From NCBI RefSeq assembly GCF_023701485.1, contig NZ_JAMQBK010000133.1, positions 1 through 33,836 on the forward strand: 33,836 nucleotides of DNA, written 5' to 3'. Origin of the DNA: Aporhodopirellula aestuarii. Lineage in GTDB: Bacteria; Planctomycetota; Planctomycetia; Pirellulales; Pirellulaceae. The position numbers and the translations under genes were made by a program. This document shows, piece after piece, positions 14,512 to 23,299 of the stretch (position 1 is its first letter; each line of letters opens with the position of its first letter). The notes below the pieces were generated by a model. It did not search any database. It had not been told where the DNA came from and worked only from the letters and a program-made list of their open reading frames with translations.

Positions 14512-15711
14512 TCAAGCAACCAGCAACTCGGCAGTCATCCCCAATTGGTTTAATTGCGATCGGATTTCTTCTTGATACAAGGCATTCGTCACGATCACGA
14601 CATCTGCCGGTTGGGCAGCCAAGGTCTCTGGAGAAACAATTTCGTGTCCTGAAAGCGGTATGAATCGTCCCTGGCGGTTCGGATTGACATCGATCACGGA
14701 TCTGACGATTTCTGATCCCTCGACGGCGTTCAGAAAGCTGATTCCCTTTCCGCCGGATCCCCAGACCACCACGTCGCTTTGGTCCGCTTTCCACTGGCTC
14801 ATTCGTTTTCGCCACATCCCTGCTCGCTCGAAATAGTCCTTTTGAAAACGTTCCGTACACCGCACCATTTCTTGGACTGAATCCGAAGCCGACTCTGCAA
14901 GTGCTTCGATGGGTCGTGCTTCCGCTGGAACGGCCTCCACAAAAAGGTATTGGTCTCCCTGGTAGCAGGTGCCGGATCGCGTGACGTCAAATCCAGCGGC
15001 TTGAAACAGTCCGGTCAGACTTTGCAATCCGAAGTAATTGCATTGCTCGTAATGAATGCTCCACACCTCGCTTTGTTGAATCGAACGAAATCCGTTGAAG
15101 ACTTCGAAGTAAATGGGGACATCGCGGTCGCCAATGCAGCGTCGCAAAGTTCTCAAGAACTCAAGTGAGGCAGGAACCGCTTCAAAAACAGACAGGCAAC
15201 AAACGAAGTCACCAATCAGTTCTGCGTGCTCGTCGGTGAAGTAGCCAGGGATCAATGTAACCTGCCCGTCACCAACCGCCTCAACATGCCGAGCCGGGAC
15301 AGTTGGGTCGACTCCGATACCTTGATTGCCCCCGAGCTCGCACAGAAGTTTTAGAAAGTCGCCACCGCCGCATCCGATTTCAAGGACTCGCTTTGCATGC
15401 AGGTCGTGCCTCCGGATCAATTGCTCGCACACGCCTTGAATGAACTCACGAAACACTTTGGTGTGAAACAACGAGACTTCATACCCCGGTTCGAAGCCGA
15501 CCTGAGAAACATCAAAGCGGCGATTATGAATCAATCCACAGCCGCGACAAATCACCAAATCAATGGAGCCACTCGGAGCCTGGAGGGCTTGTTCCCGCGT
15601 CTGCGGCAGCGTTCCGACATTCGCTGCGACGGAGTCGACCTGAAAGAATGGACTCAGTTCCGACGCCTCGCAGCCGGGGCAAGTGCTACTCTTGATTTTC
15701 GTATCGGACAT
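14512..15711 (-). CDS. class I SAM-dependent C-methyltransferase-like protein
   Basis: The start is taken at ATG 15711 (MSDTKIKSSTCPGCEAS); a further 19 codons upstream look non-coding. The 399-residue protein has an N-terminal zinc-binding region with CPGC and CRGCG pairs (Methyltransf_13-like), a SAM domain with VLEIGCGGGDFLKLL, and a C-terminal domain containing VVVWGSGGKGISFLN, like Methyltransf_14 of sugar C-methyltransferases. Enzymes of this architecture methylate carbon atoms of nucleotide-activated deoxyketosugars. The start overlaps the end of the upstream membrane-protein gene by 26 bases. A second enzyme of the same architecture is encoded at 21920-23197. It probably acts on a nucleotide sugar made by the divergent operon. 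Confidence 0.8.
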   Translation of the reverse strand: MSDTKIKSSTCPGCEASELSPFFQVDSVAANVGTLPQTREQALQAPSGSIDLVICRGCGLIHNRRFDVSQVGFEPGYEVSLFHTKVFREFIQGVCEQLIRRHDLHAKRVLEIGCGGGDFLKLLCELGGNQGIGVDPTVPARHVEAVGDGQVTLIPGYFTDEHAELIGDFVCCLSVFEAVPASLEFLRTLRRCIGDRDVPIYFEVFNGFRSIQQSEVWSIHYEQCNYFGLQSLTGLFQAAGFDVTRSGTCYQGDQYLFVEAVPAEARPIEALAESASDSVQEMVRCTERFQKDYFERAGMWRKRMSQWKADQSDVVVWGSGGKGISFLNAVEGSEIVRSVIDVNPNRQGRFIPLSGHEIVSPETLAAQPADVVIVTNALYQEEIRSQLNQLGMTAELLVA

Positions 15712-16474
15712 AGAGTTTGATTTGACTGGATTCAATGTAGTTGAGTAACGCAAAAATGAATGTGACAACGCCCAGCATTTCCAAGGCTTCTTCGATCGAC
15801 TGGGAAATCACGTGAGCGATATTCTGTTGGGCAGCGAGCTCGTCTTCGGCAGCTGAAAAAATGACACCGGCCACACTTTCCATTCCGATCGCGCCGGTGA
15901 CAAAGATAACACCCGAAAGCAGGATCAGGCGTTTTGTTCGCGGTGGCAAATTCAAAATGAACCGTAAGTTCAAGAGTCCAACCACGATGACAAACAGTCC
16001 GGCTGGAATGATCCATGAAAAGTAGAGTAAATCACCCATCGGGGTCATCCGCATGAGGGCATCGCCCATCTCGTGGAACATCACCGCTTCGTCGATCGCC
16101 AAGGCGGTCATCACGATCGCCATGAATCTCCAGTAACGTAGACGGCGGCCTTGATCCGATTTGTCATACACACCCAGGAAGCCAAGGATACCTCCCGATG
16201 CGAGCAGCAGCGTGGCCGAGTAGAACGCCGGGATGCTCGGCTCGTGCCCTAGGTCGAATCGCTTGAGGACGTCACCAATTTGAGATTCAGGCGTGCCAAT
16301 TACGCAATAAATCACAAAGTTCGCAATCGTCCCGCAGGCCCAAACAACCAACGTCGTGATCAGCAGAATGCGAAGCGTCTTGCGAGCTGAAGGATTGGAC
16401 ACAGTGTTTTCGACCGGAGACCTAGGGGGTGGAAATGTGACGCGAGAAGATCGCGAATCATCGAGCTTGTTCAA
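15686..16474 (-). CDS. polytopic membrane protein with conserved-looking acidic/His motifs
   Basis: This 262-residue protein has about six membrane helices after a polar N-terminus of about 30 residues. Two segments stand out: LAIDEAVMFHEMGDA at the end of a helix, and SQSIEEALEMLGVVTF in the last helix region. DExxxxHE and EExxEMxG motifs placed in or near membrane segments recall membrane-bound metal or redox proteins, but I cannot assign a family function. It sits between the flippase gene (28-base gap) and the methyltransferase gene (26-base overlap), so it is co-expressed with polysaccharide genes. It could be an acceptor-modifying enzyme or an accessory membrane protein. Confidence 0.72.
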   Translation of the reverse strand: MNKLDDSRSSRVTFPPPRSPVENTVSNPSARKTLRILLITTLVVWACGTIANFVIYCVIGTPESQIGDVLKRFDLGHEPSIPAFYSATLLLASGGILGFLGVYDKSDQGRRLRYWRFMAIVMTALAIDEAVMFHEMGDALMRMTPMGDLLYFSWIIPAGLFVIVVGLLNLRFILNLPPRTKRLILLSGVIFVTGAIGMESVAGVIFSAAEDELAAQQNIAHVISQSIEEALEMLGVVTFIFALLNYIESSQIKLYVRYENQE

Positions 16475-16501
16475 TTCGAAAGCCAGGACGTCTCCAAGAT
16501 T

Positions 16502-17767
16502 CTAATTGGACGGAGCGACCCAGTGCCAGCGTTTCAGCTTGAAAACAAAAACAGCGATGAGGGCGAGCGATTCCGCAGCGGTGCCGATTACCAGCGCGAT
16601 CGCTGCCCCTCGGATTCCGTCCATGCGAATGAGTGGGAATGCGATCGCAACGGTGGCAACCACTCCCGCGATGCTGACCAATGCACTGCCTCGAGGCGAT
16701 TCCATCGCAATCACTGCATGATCAGCCGCAATCGTTGTCGCCGAGCACATCATCCGCAGCGCCAATAACGCCACGACGGGACCATACGCGGCGTCGATGC
16801 TGCCGTCGTAGAGGATGCGGAGCAGATGACCGCCAAATAGGAACAGCACCACTGTGAACAGCAGCACCACCGACACCAGTCCAGCGGTGCATCGCCAATA
16901 GAGTTTCATCGTTTTTTGGCGTGATCCTGCAGAGACCGTCTCGGCAATTTTGGGCGAAAGGTAATTGCCAACGCCCATCAGGAACGGGTTCGCGAGCGCT
17001 GCAATCGAAAGGCAAGCAGCAAAAACGCCGGCCGCTTCGGTGCCAATCATTGCCGTCAGCATCCAGTGCATCGCGTACAACTGAGTGATGCACACCAAAT
17101 TATCGGCAAGCAACCAGCGACCGAATCGCCAGTCGTGACGGATCGTTGCGGAAACCTGTTCGGCCTGGAAGTCAAACTGGTCGAGGCGAAGCAGCAGCCA
17201 AAAAACACTGGTCAAAACACTAACGATCGCAATCATCAGGATCGTCATCGATCCAGTCAGGTATTCGTTGGTTGCTAGCCAAAACAGGACGGCTAACTGG
17301 GCAGCTGAAACCGTCGCATCAAATACCAGTGCTCCCTTCATGTGCAGTCGAGCGAAGTCGAATCGACGGGCAAAATCGCGAGCAAGAAATCCGGGCAAAG
17401 AAAGCGTCAATACCCATGCGGCGGCAATCGTTGTTGCTGATTCCGACGCAAGGGTGATGCCCACGGACCCCACGATGCTGATTCCCAGCAGGATCATGGC
17501 CAGGATCACGGCGCCGGTGGCGGCGCTGGCAGCACGGTTCTCCGGTGATTGATCCGCTCCACCGCGGAGCCGAAACACTGTCAGTGGGCCGCAGACCAAG
17601 CTGAGCTGCGCCGCATTGCCCAACAACAGCAAGCTCAATACCAGCGAATAGAATCCGAGTTCATCTGCGCCGCAGTAACGCCCGACCATGATTGCGGTGA
17701 CGAAGCTCGTGCCACTGACGATCGCTTGATCCATCAAGGCGATTATGGGCTTGGATTTTAACCACAC
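16502..17767 (-). CDS. Wzx-type polysaccharide flippase (MOP superfamily)
   Basis: The 421-residue protein has about 12 hydrophobic segments and the polysaccharide-export MOP pattern: ALMDQAIVSGTSFVTAIMVG at the N-terminus with LGFYSLVLSLLLLG next, and YLSPKIAETVSAG in the middle. Such proteins flip undecaprenyl-linked repeat units across the inner membrane. The start is a GTG at 17767, supported by AAGGA seven bases upstream. It is the first gene of the minus-strand set and is transcribed away from the CDP-glucose dehydratase operon. Together with the Wzy-like protein (25536) and Wzz-like protein (23300) it completes a Wzx/Wzy set. Confidence 0.85.
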   Translation of the reverse strand: MWLKSKPIIALMDQAIVSGTSFVTAIMVGRYCGADELGFYSLVLSLLLLGNAAQLSLVCGPLTVFRLRGGADQSPENRAASAATGAVILAMILLGISIVGSVGITLASESATTIAAAWVLTLSLPGFLARDFARRFDFARLHMKGALVFDATVSAAQLAVLFWLATNEYLTGSMTILMIAIVSVLTSVFWLLLRLDQFDFQAEQVSATIRHDWRFGRWLLADNLVCITQLYAMHWMLTAMIGTEAAGVFAACLSIAALANPFLMGVGNYLSPKIAETVSAGSRQKTMKLYWRCTAGLVSVVLLFTVVLFLFGGHLLRILYDGSIDAAYGPVVALLALRMMCSATTIAADHAVIAMESPRGSALVSIAGVVATVAIAFPLIRMDGIRGAAIALVIGTAAESLALIAVFVFKLKRWHWVAPSN

Positions 17768-17823
17768 CGGGCGGTCCTTCGAGTTTGCATCCGAGGTTTC
17801 CGGTGCCAGAGATTGAGAGATAG

Positions 17824-17829
17824 ATTATA
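17824..17829 (-). promoter_or_regulatory. candidate -10 box for the minus-strand operon
   Basis: The minus strand has a perfect TATAAT at 17829-17824, about 57 bases before the flippase GTG. The sequence 17 bases further upstream is a poor -35 box; a better TTGAAC lies 21 bases away, which is too far. The 225-base divergent region 17768-17992 must also hold the promoter of the plus-strand operon, which I could not identify convincingly. Confidence 0.35.
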
Positions 17830-17992
17830 GAATGGGGGCGACAGACGAGAGTTCAATTATCATATTGTTCGCATGAATGATCACAGACTCTAAGCTGCAA
17901 GGTACCGTATTGCGAAGGCGGGGAGATTTCATCCAAACTTTCCGCGACAATGGTAGTTTGGTTTCACCTTTGTTTCGAGCATACGAATAGAC

Positions 17993-19123
17993 ATGAATTT
18001 CGCAAACGATCAAACATTCCGAGGCAAACGTGTCTTCCTTACCGGTCATACCGGTTTTAAGGGTTCATGGCTGGCATTGTGGCTGACGCGAATGGGTGCG
18101 GAGGTCACAGGGTACGCTTGGGCACCGCCGACGCAGCCGAATCACTTTGCATTGGCCGAGATTGAAGCTCGTTTGCATCGGCATTACGAAGCCGATATTC
18201 GTGACGCGGAGAGATTGCAAGCCGCGATGCAAGAGTCTTGCCCTGATTTGGTCATGCATTTAGCAGCCCAGAGCGTCGTGAGGACGAGCTATCAGAGTCC
18301 GCGGGAGACGTTCGATATCAATGTGATGGGTAGTATTAGCGTGTTAGACGCTGTCGCTGCACTCGAGTCGCCCCCGGCCGTCGTGATGGTGACTAGCGAC
18401 AAATGCTACGAAAACGTCGAGCAGGTTTGGGGCTACCGTGAATCGGACGCTCTCGGTGAACACGATCCCTACGGCGGCAGCAAGGGAGCCGCCGAGATCG
18501 CGATTCGCAGCTACCGACATTCCTTCTTTCCCGTCGATCAAATTTCGCGACACGGTGTACGTTTGGCGAGCGCGAGAGCGGGTAACGTCATCGGTGGCGG
18601 TGACTGGACGAAAGATGCTTTGATCGTGGATGTCTTCAAAGCACTTGCCAGCAACCAGCCGGTCGAGATTCGCAGTCCGACAGCATTGCGGCCTTGGCAA
18701 CACGTACTGCAATGTTTGTCAGGATACCTCACACTTGCATCCAAACTGCTGTCCAATGACGCGGCCAACTATTGCTCGGGATGGAATATTGGTCCCTTGC
18801 CAGGAAACGAGATTCCGGTCATGCAAGTGGTCAGGCAATTCATCGAACATTGGGGTGGCGGGGAGGTCGTGGATGCTTCGCGCCCAGGCCAGCCCAACGA
18901 AGCCAATATTCTGCGTTTGGCAATCGACAAAGCGATTTGGGAGTTGGCTTGGCGACCATGCTGGGACGTTGATCAAGCGATCGAAAAAACAGCGACCTGG
19001 TACCAACACTACCTCCACCAAGATCAGGATATTGCCGAACTGAGTTTGGGGCAGATTGCCGAATATGAAGCAGCCATGCAAACGATGCAAATCAGTCTCG
19101 ATCGATCACCGGTGAAAATCTAA
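17993..19123 (+). CDS. rfbG: CDP-glucose 4,6-dehydratase
   Basis: This 376-residue extended SDR enzyme has the NAD-binding GHTGFKG at 18-24, MHLAAQSVVR, TSDKCYEN at 134-141 and catalytic Tyr160/Lys164 in DPYGGSK. GFKGSWLALWL and the TSDKCYEN variant (rather than TDEVYG) separate CDP-glucose dehydratases from the dTDP-glucose enzymes. It converts CDP-glucose to CDP-4-keto-6-deoxyglucose, the entry to dideoxy, branched and amino CDP-sugars. It is the first gene of the long plus-strand operon; its TAA overlaps the ATG of the aminotransferase by one base. The likely matching cytidylyltransferase is at 32025-32840, nearly 13 kb downstream, rather than adjacent as is usual. Confidence 0.92.
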   Translation: MNFANDQTFRGKRVFLTGHTGFKGSWLALWLTRMGAEVTGYAWAPPTQPNHFALAEIEARLHRHYEADIRDAERLQAAMQESCPDLVMHLAAQSVVRTSYQSPRETFDINVMGSISVLDAVAALESPPAVVMVTSDKCYENVEQVWGYRESDALGEHDPYGGSKGAAEIAIRSYRHSFFPVDQISRHGVRLASARAGNVIGGGDWTKDALIVDVFKALASNQPVEIRSPTALRPWQHVLQCLSGYLTLASKLLSNDAANYCSGWNIGPLPGNEIPVMQVVRQFIEHWGGGEVVDASRPGQPNEANILRLAIDKAIWELAWRPCWDVDQAIEKTATWYQHYLHQDQDIAELSLGQIAEYEAAMQTMQISLDRSPVKI

Positions 19124-20502
19124 TGTCACCCGAGCCAGAGAACGCTTACGACCGATACGAGCAATCCCGCAAGCTGCAATGTCGAGCGCATCAGCAGATC
19201 CCCGGCGGCTGTCACACCTATGCCAAAGGAGATGATCAGTTTCCGATGCTTTCACCGGGCTTCATCGCTCGTGGAAAAGGGTGCCATGTTTGGGACGTCG
19301 ATGGCAATGAATTCATCGAGTATGGCATGGGGTGCCGTGCGGTCACACTGGGCCACGCATTTGAACCCGTCGTTTCGGCAGTCGCTGAATCACTGACTCT
19401 GGGTACGAATTTCACACGTCCAGCGGCGATCGAAGTTGAGTGCGCCGAGATGTTGCTATCGATGATTCCCACAGCGGAAATGTGCAAGTTCGCCAAAGAT
19501 GGTTCCACTGTAACGACCGCTGCATTGAAACTCGCCCGTGCACACACCGGTCGCGACAAAATTGCTCTGTGCCAAGATCATCCTTTTTTTGCGATCCACG
19601 ATTGGTTCATCGGAACAACGGGAATCCCCGCGGGCATTCCCGACGCCGTGCGAGACCAGAGTCTTATGTTCCGGTATAACGACCCGGAGAGCATCGAATA
19701 TCTGTTCAAGAAATTCCCTGGCCAGATCGCCGCGATCATCTTGGAACCGGCCAAGTACAGCGATCCCGAAGACCATTTTCTGCATAGGGCCCGGGAGATT
19801 TGTCACCAAAATGGTGCTCTCTTCATCCTGGACGAAATGATCACCGGGTTTCGTTGGCACAATGGCGGTGCGCAGACGAGCTACGACATCGAGCCGGACT
19901 TATCGACGTTCGGAAAGGCACTCGCCAACGGTTTCTCGGCGTCGGCATTGGTTGGCAAACGCGAGTTCATGCAAGCCGCTGGGCTGTATCATGATCGCCA
20001 ACGTGTTTTTGCTCTTTCGACAACCCACGGTGCGGAAACCCCGGGGTTGGCTGCCGCAATCGCGACTATGCGTTTCTATCAAGAAAATCCGGTGATTGAA
20101 GTGCTCCAGCGGCAAGGTGCCAAGCTTGCCGCCAGCCTGCGTGAGATTGTTTCCAGTCACGGTCTGGAAGACTCGATCCAAATCATCGGCAAGCCCTGCA
20201 ATCTGATCTTCACGAGCACAGATGGCGATGGACAGCGTTCGCAATTTTTCCGCGCGTTGCTGATGCAGGAACTCATTCGCGGCGGCGTGTTAGGGCCATC
20301 TTTGGTGATCAGTTATTCGCATTCGGATGAGGACATTGCGCAGACATCCGTTGCGTTCGACAAAGCATTGGTAGTGTACAAGGCTGCCCTGGCCGAAGGT
20401 GTCGAAAAATACTTGCTGGGTCCGCCGACGCAGATTGTTTATCAAGACCGTAATGATGTGGCGTTTCAGTCGCCGCCACGTGCATTTCATCCGGCACAAT
20501 GA
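19123..20502 (+). CDS. class III PLP aminotransferase (GSA-aminomutase-like)
   Basis: This 459-residue fold-type I enzyme resembles glutamate-1-semialdehyde aminomutase. It shows WDVDGNEFIEYGMG, AKDGSTVTTAALKLARAHTG, Asp237 in LFILDEMITGFR and Lys265 in TFGKALANGFS as the PLP lysine. Members of this group in polysaccharide loci are thought to aminate sugars or small acids rather than make tetrapyrrole precursor. Coupling with CDP-glucose 4,6-dehydratase (TAATG) suggests action on a 4-keto-6-deoxy CDP-sugar or an attached group. The C-terminal extension (about 425-459) is unusual and has no known motif. Its stop overlaps the next ATG (ATGA). Confidence 0.83.
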   Translation: MSPEPENAYDRYEQSRKLQCRAHQQIPGGCHTYAKGDDQFPMLSPGFIARGKGCHVWDVDGNEFIEYGMGCRAVTLGHAFEPVVSAVAESLTLGTNFTRPAAIEVECAEMLLSMIPTAEMCKFAKDGSTVTTAALKLARAHTGRDKIALCQDHPFFAIHDWFIGTTGIPAGIPDAVRDQSLMFRYNDPESIEYLFKKFPGQIAAIILEPAKYSDPEDHFLHRAREICHQNGALFILDEMITGFRWHNGGAQTSYDIEPDLSTFGKALANGFSASALVGKREFMQAAGLYHDRQRVFALSTTHGAETPGLAAAIATMRFYQENPVIEVLQRQGAKLAASLREIVSSHGLEDSIQIIGKPCNLIFTSTDGDGQRSQFFRALLMQELIRGGVLGPSLVISYSHSDEDIAQTSVAFDKALVVYKAALAEGVEKYLLGPPTQIVYQDRNDVAFQSPPRAFHPAQ

Positions 20503-21827
20503 GTGGTCAAGTGATGCTCGATCTAGCGGCCCGCTTGTTTCATCTGCACCGCTCCCAAACCGGTGAGGGCGTTCGCGAAACGTTTCGTATTCTCAGCGAA
20601 TATATCCCGCTAGAAGTCCAGGAGATTCCTTCAGGGACACGCGTGCTTGATTGGCAGATTCCCGATGAGTGGCGGATCCGAGATGCCTCTATCGCCACGG
20701 CTGATGGCAAGCGGATCGTTGATTACGCCGATTCCAATCTGCACGTCGTCAACGGCAGCCGTGGCGTCAAGCAAACGATGACCTGGAGCGATCTTGAATC
20801 GCATGTTTTTGTGGCGGACGATCATCCCGATTGGATACCCTATCGGACGTGCTTCTTTCGCGATGAGTGGGGGTTCTGTGTCACACACTCGCAGCGAGAT
20901 CGGATGCGAGAGTCAGACGCCCCACTGCACGTGACGATTGATGCCGAGTACTTTCCCGGATCGATGAGTCTCGCCGAATGCCGGCTTGATTCGACGGTCG
21001 ATTCGGCGGCGGAGCATTGTGTCTTGATTCACTGCCACACTTGCCACCCGTCGTTGGCCAACGACAATCTTTCCTCGCTAGTCGTCGCTTGTCAGCTGAT
21101 CGACCATTTACGGAATCAGCCGCGACGATACACCTATCGATTTTTGTTCGCGCCGGCCACGATTGGGCCGATTGCTTGGTTGGCTCAACAAACGCAGACG
21201 CAAATCGATGCGATCGACCACGGCTTGGTGCTCACCCTGCTGGGCGATTCGGCACCGCTGACTTATAAGCAGACACGTTGCGGTGACGCGCCGATCGATG
21301 CGATTGTATCGTCGGCAATCAAACGCCAGGGGCGTAGTTTGCGTCTCTGTCCATTCGATCCGTTTGGTTACGACGAGCGACAATTCAGTTCGCCGGGGTT
21401 CGACCTTCCGATGGGCCGATTGTCGCGAGCAATCCATGGCGAATTTCCCGAATACCACATGTCCGCTGACAATCTTGAGTTTATCCAGCAGGAGTCACTC
21501 GAAGACTCCTTGGACGCCTTGATCGGGATCACACAGGGCATCGAGTCGAGTCGCTACCCGCTCAATCTCCATCCCCACGCTGAACCTCAACTGGGCCGGT
21601 ACGGGATATTCAGGGCATTCGGTCAGCGCGACGACCGGGGCGATTTCCAGGCGGCTATGATGTGGCTGCTAAATTTGGCCGATGGTTCTCACGAAATATC
21701 GGGAATTGCCCATCGTAGCGGCCTTCCAGACGAACTCGTCAAGGAAGTGGCCGACAAATTGGCGGAGTTCGAATTGATCGAATGGATCGATTATCCGAGT
21801 TGTCGCCGCCCTAGCCGACAGATCTGA
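20499..21827 (+). CDS. DUF4910 zinc-aminopeptidase-like hydrolase with C-terminal winged helix
   Basis: The 442-residue soluble protein has the DUF4910/DUF2172 arrangement. LIHCHTCHPSLANDNLSS at 177-192 supplies His180, His183 and Asp189-type ligands as in M28-like zinc aminopeptidases. An insertion segment (residues about 50-130) and a C-terminal winged-helix-like part (about 370-442, DGSHEISGIAHRSGLPDELV) follow the usual layout. Such proteins recur in polysaccharide loci next to aminotransferases and methyltransferases, but their substrate is not established. It overlaps the aminotransferase stop by four bases (ATGA). It may remove an amino acid or acyl group from a sugar intermediate. No signal peptide is present, so it should act in the cytoplasm. 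Confidence 0.82.
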   Translation: MSGQVMLDLAARLFHLHRSQTGEGVRETFRILSEYIPLEVQEIPSGTRVLDWQIPDEWRIRDASIATADGKRIVDYADSNLHVVNGSRGVKQTMTWSDLESHVFVADDHPDWIPYRTCFFRDEWGFCVTHSQRDRMRESDAPLHVTIDAEYFPGSMSLAECRLDSTVDSAAEHCVLIHCHTCHPSLANDNLSSLVVACQLIDHLRNQPRRYTYRFLFAPATIGPIAWLAQQTQTQIDAIDHGLVLTLLGDSAPLTYKQTRCGDAPIDAIVSSAIKRQGRSLRLCPFDPFGYDERQFSSPGFDLPMGRLSRAIHGEFPEYHMSADNLEFIQQESLEDSLDALIGITQGIESSRYPLNLHPHAEPQLGRYGIFRAFGQRDDRGDFQAAMMWLLNLADGSHEISGIAHRSGLPDELVKEVADKLAEFELIEWIDYPSCRRPSRQI

Positions 21828-21919
21828 GCCGGATTTTGGTATCCAAGTGATCCTCCGGCACTCACACTGGAGGCCGCGAAAACGCACCTCCCGTTCACGA
21901 TTCATGAATTCCTCACCGT

Positions 21920-23197
21920 ATGATGAACCACCTAAGCAAAGTAAAAACATCCGCAGAGATGAGCAACGATGTCCGCGGATGCCGATTTTGTGGCCATCCG
22001 CTTGAACACACGATGTTGGATCTCGGGTTGTCACCGCTCTGCCAGAGCATTGTCAGCAGAGACGACCTGAATCGCGGCCAAATGTTCTATCCCCTACGGG
22101 CGTTCGTTTGCGACCAGTGCTGGCTCATTCAGGTGCACGAACTCGTCAGTGGCGAGGAAATCTACAGCCACTACGCATATTTTTCGTCCTACTCTGATTC
22201 GTGGTTAAAACACGCTCGCGATTACTGCGACATGATTACCGAGCGTTTGGGGCTGAGTGAGAAAGATCAGGTAATCGAAATCGCCAGCAACGATGGCTAC
22301 CTGCTCAAAAACTTTAAAGCCGCCAACATCCCCGCCCTTGGAATCGAACCGGCTGCGAATGTTGCTCAGGTCGCGATCGAGGACGGCATCGATTGCGTGG
22401 TCGAGTTTTTCGGAGTTGCGACGGCAAAGAAACTTGTCGCACAGGGAACGCAGGCGGATTTGTTGTTGGGCAACAACGTTATCGGGCACGTCCCAGATCT
22501 CAACGATTTCGTTGCTGGAATGAAAATATTACTGGCACCCAATGGCACCATCACGATTGAAATTCCGCACGCGATCAATTTGATCGAGGGCCGGCAGTTC
22601 GATACGATTTATCAAGAACACTACTCGTATTTCCTGCTGACGGCGATGCGCCGCGTCATGCGGCGACACGGTTTGGAACTATTCGACGTCGACGAAATCG
22701 GGACGCATGGAGGGTCACTTCGCTACTACGCTCGTCACGCCGAAGAATCGGGTCGAGAAATCGCACCGATTGTCGACCAGATTGAGCAACGTGAGATAGA
22801 CGCCGGGCTCACTAACCTCGACACTTATCACGACTACGCTCGCGTGGTGATGGAAACCAAATGGAATTTGCTCGAATTTTTGATTCGGGCCAGACGTGAG
22901 GGAAAGCAGGTCGTCGGTTATGGGGCTCCCGGCAAAGCGTCTACCCTTTTGAACTACTGCGGGATTCGCGAGGACTTGATTCGCTATACCGTCGATCGCA
23001 ACGAAATGAAACAAAATACGTTTATGGTCGGCACATCGATTCCGATCCACGCGCCAGATATGATCAGCGAGACCAAGCCCGATTACATCGTAATTTTGCC
23101 TTGGAATTTGAAAGAAGAGATCATGCAACAGCTGGATCATGTTCGCGAATGGGGGGCGAAATTTGTGATCCCGATCCCTGAATTAATGGTGTTGTAG
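21920..23197 (+). CDS. nucleotide-sugar C-methyltransferase-like protein
   Basis: This 425-residue protein has three parts: an N-terminal zinc-binding domain (CRFCG and CDQC, residues about 20-75), a SAM domain with VIEIASNDGYLLKNF, and a C-terminal domain with VVGYGAPGKASTLLNYCGI. This is the Methyltransf_13/23/14 layout of sugar C-methyltransferases, such as those of CDP- or dTDP-deoxyketosugar pathways. QEHYSYF and GTHGGSLRYY are family motifs near the active site. ATG 21920 gives an N-terminal extension; ATG 21959 (MSNDVRGC) would start closer to the zinc domain. It follows the DUF4910 gene after 92 bases. It probably makes a branched-chain sugar from the CDP-4-keto-6-deoxyglucose product. 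Confidence 0.87.
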   Translation: MMNHLSKVKTSAEMSNDVRGCRFCGHPLEHTMLDLGLSPLCQSIVSRDDLNRGQMFYPLRAFVCDQCWLIQVHELVSGEEIYSHYAYFSSYSDSWLKHARDYCDMITERLGLSEKDQVIEIASNDGYLLKNFKAANIPALGIEPAANVAQVAIEDGIDCVVEFFGVATAKKLVAQGTQADLLLGNNVIGHVPDLNDFVAGMKILLAPNGTITIEIPHAINLIEGRQFDTIYQEHYSYFLLTAMRRVMRRHGLELFDVDEIGTHGGSLRYYARHAEESGREIAPIVDQIEQREIDAGLTNLDTYHDYARVVMETKWNLLEFLIRARREGKQVVGYGAPGKASTLLNYCGIREDLIRYTVDRNEMKQNTFMVGTSIPIHAPDMISETKPDYIVILPWNLKEEIMQQLDHVREWGAKFVIPIPELMVL

Positions 23198-23299
23198 AGA
23201 GTAGAATCTGGGAATCAATTGCCCGCCCAGGCAGAATTACGACCGCATTTCGGTCGGTTCTTACCACCGCCATTTCCACGTTCCATCTTTGGTTTTGTC

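Noticed and set aside
14375..14860. 161-codon open frame on the minus strand
   Set aside because: It overlaps the C-methyltransferase gene in a different frame; the product is Arg-rich and without motif, as expected for a shadow frame.
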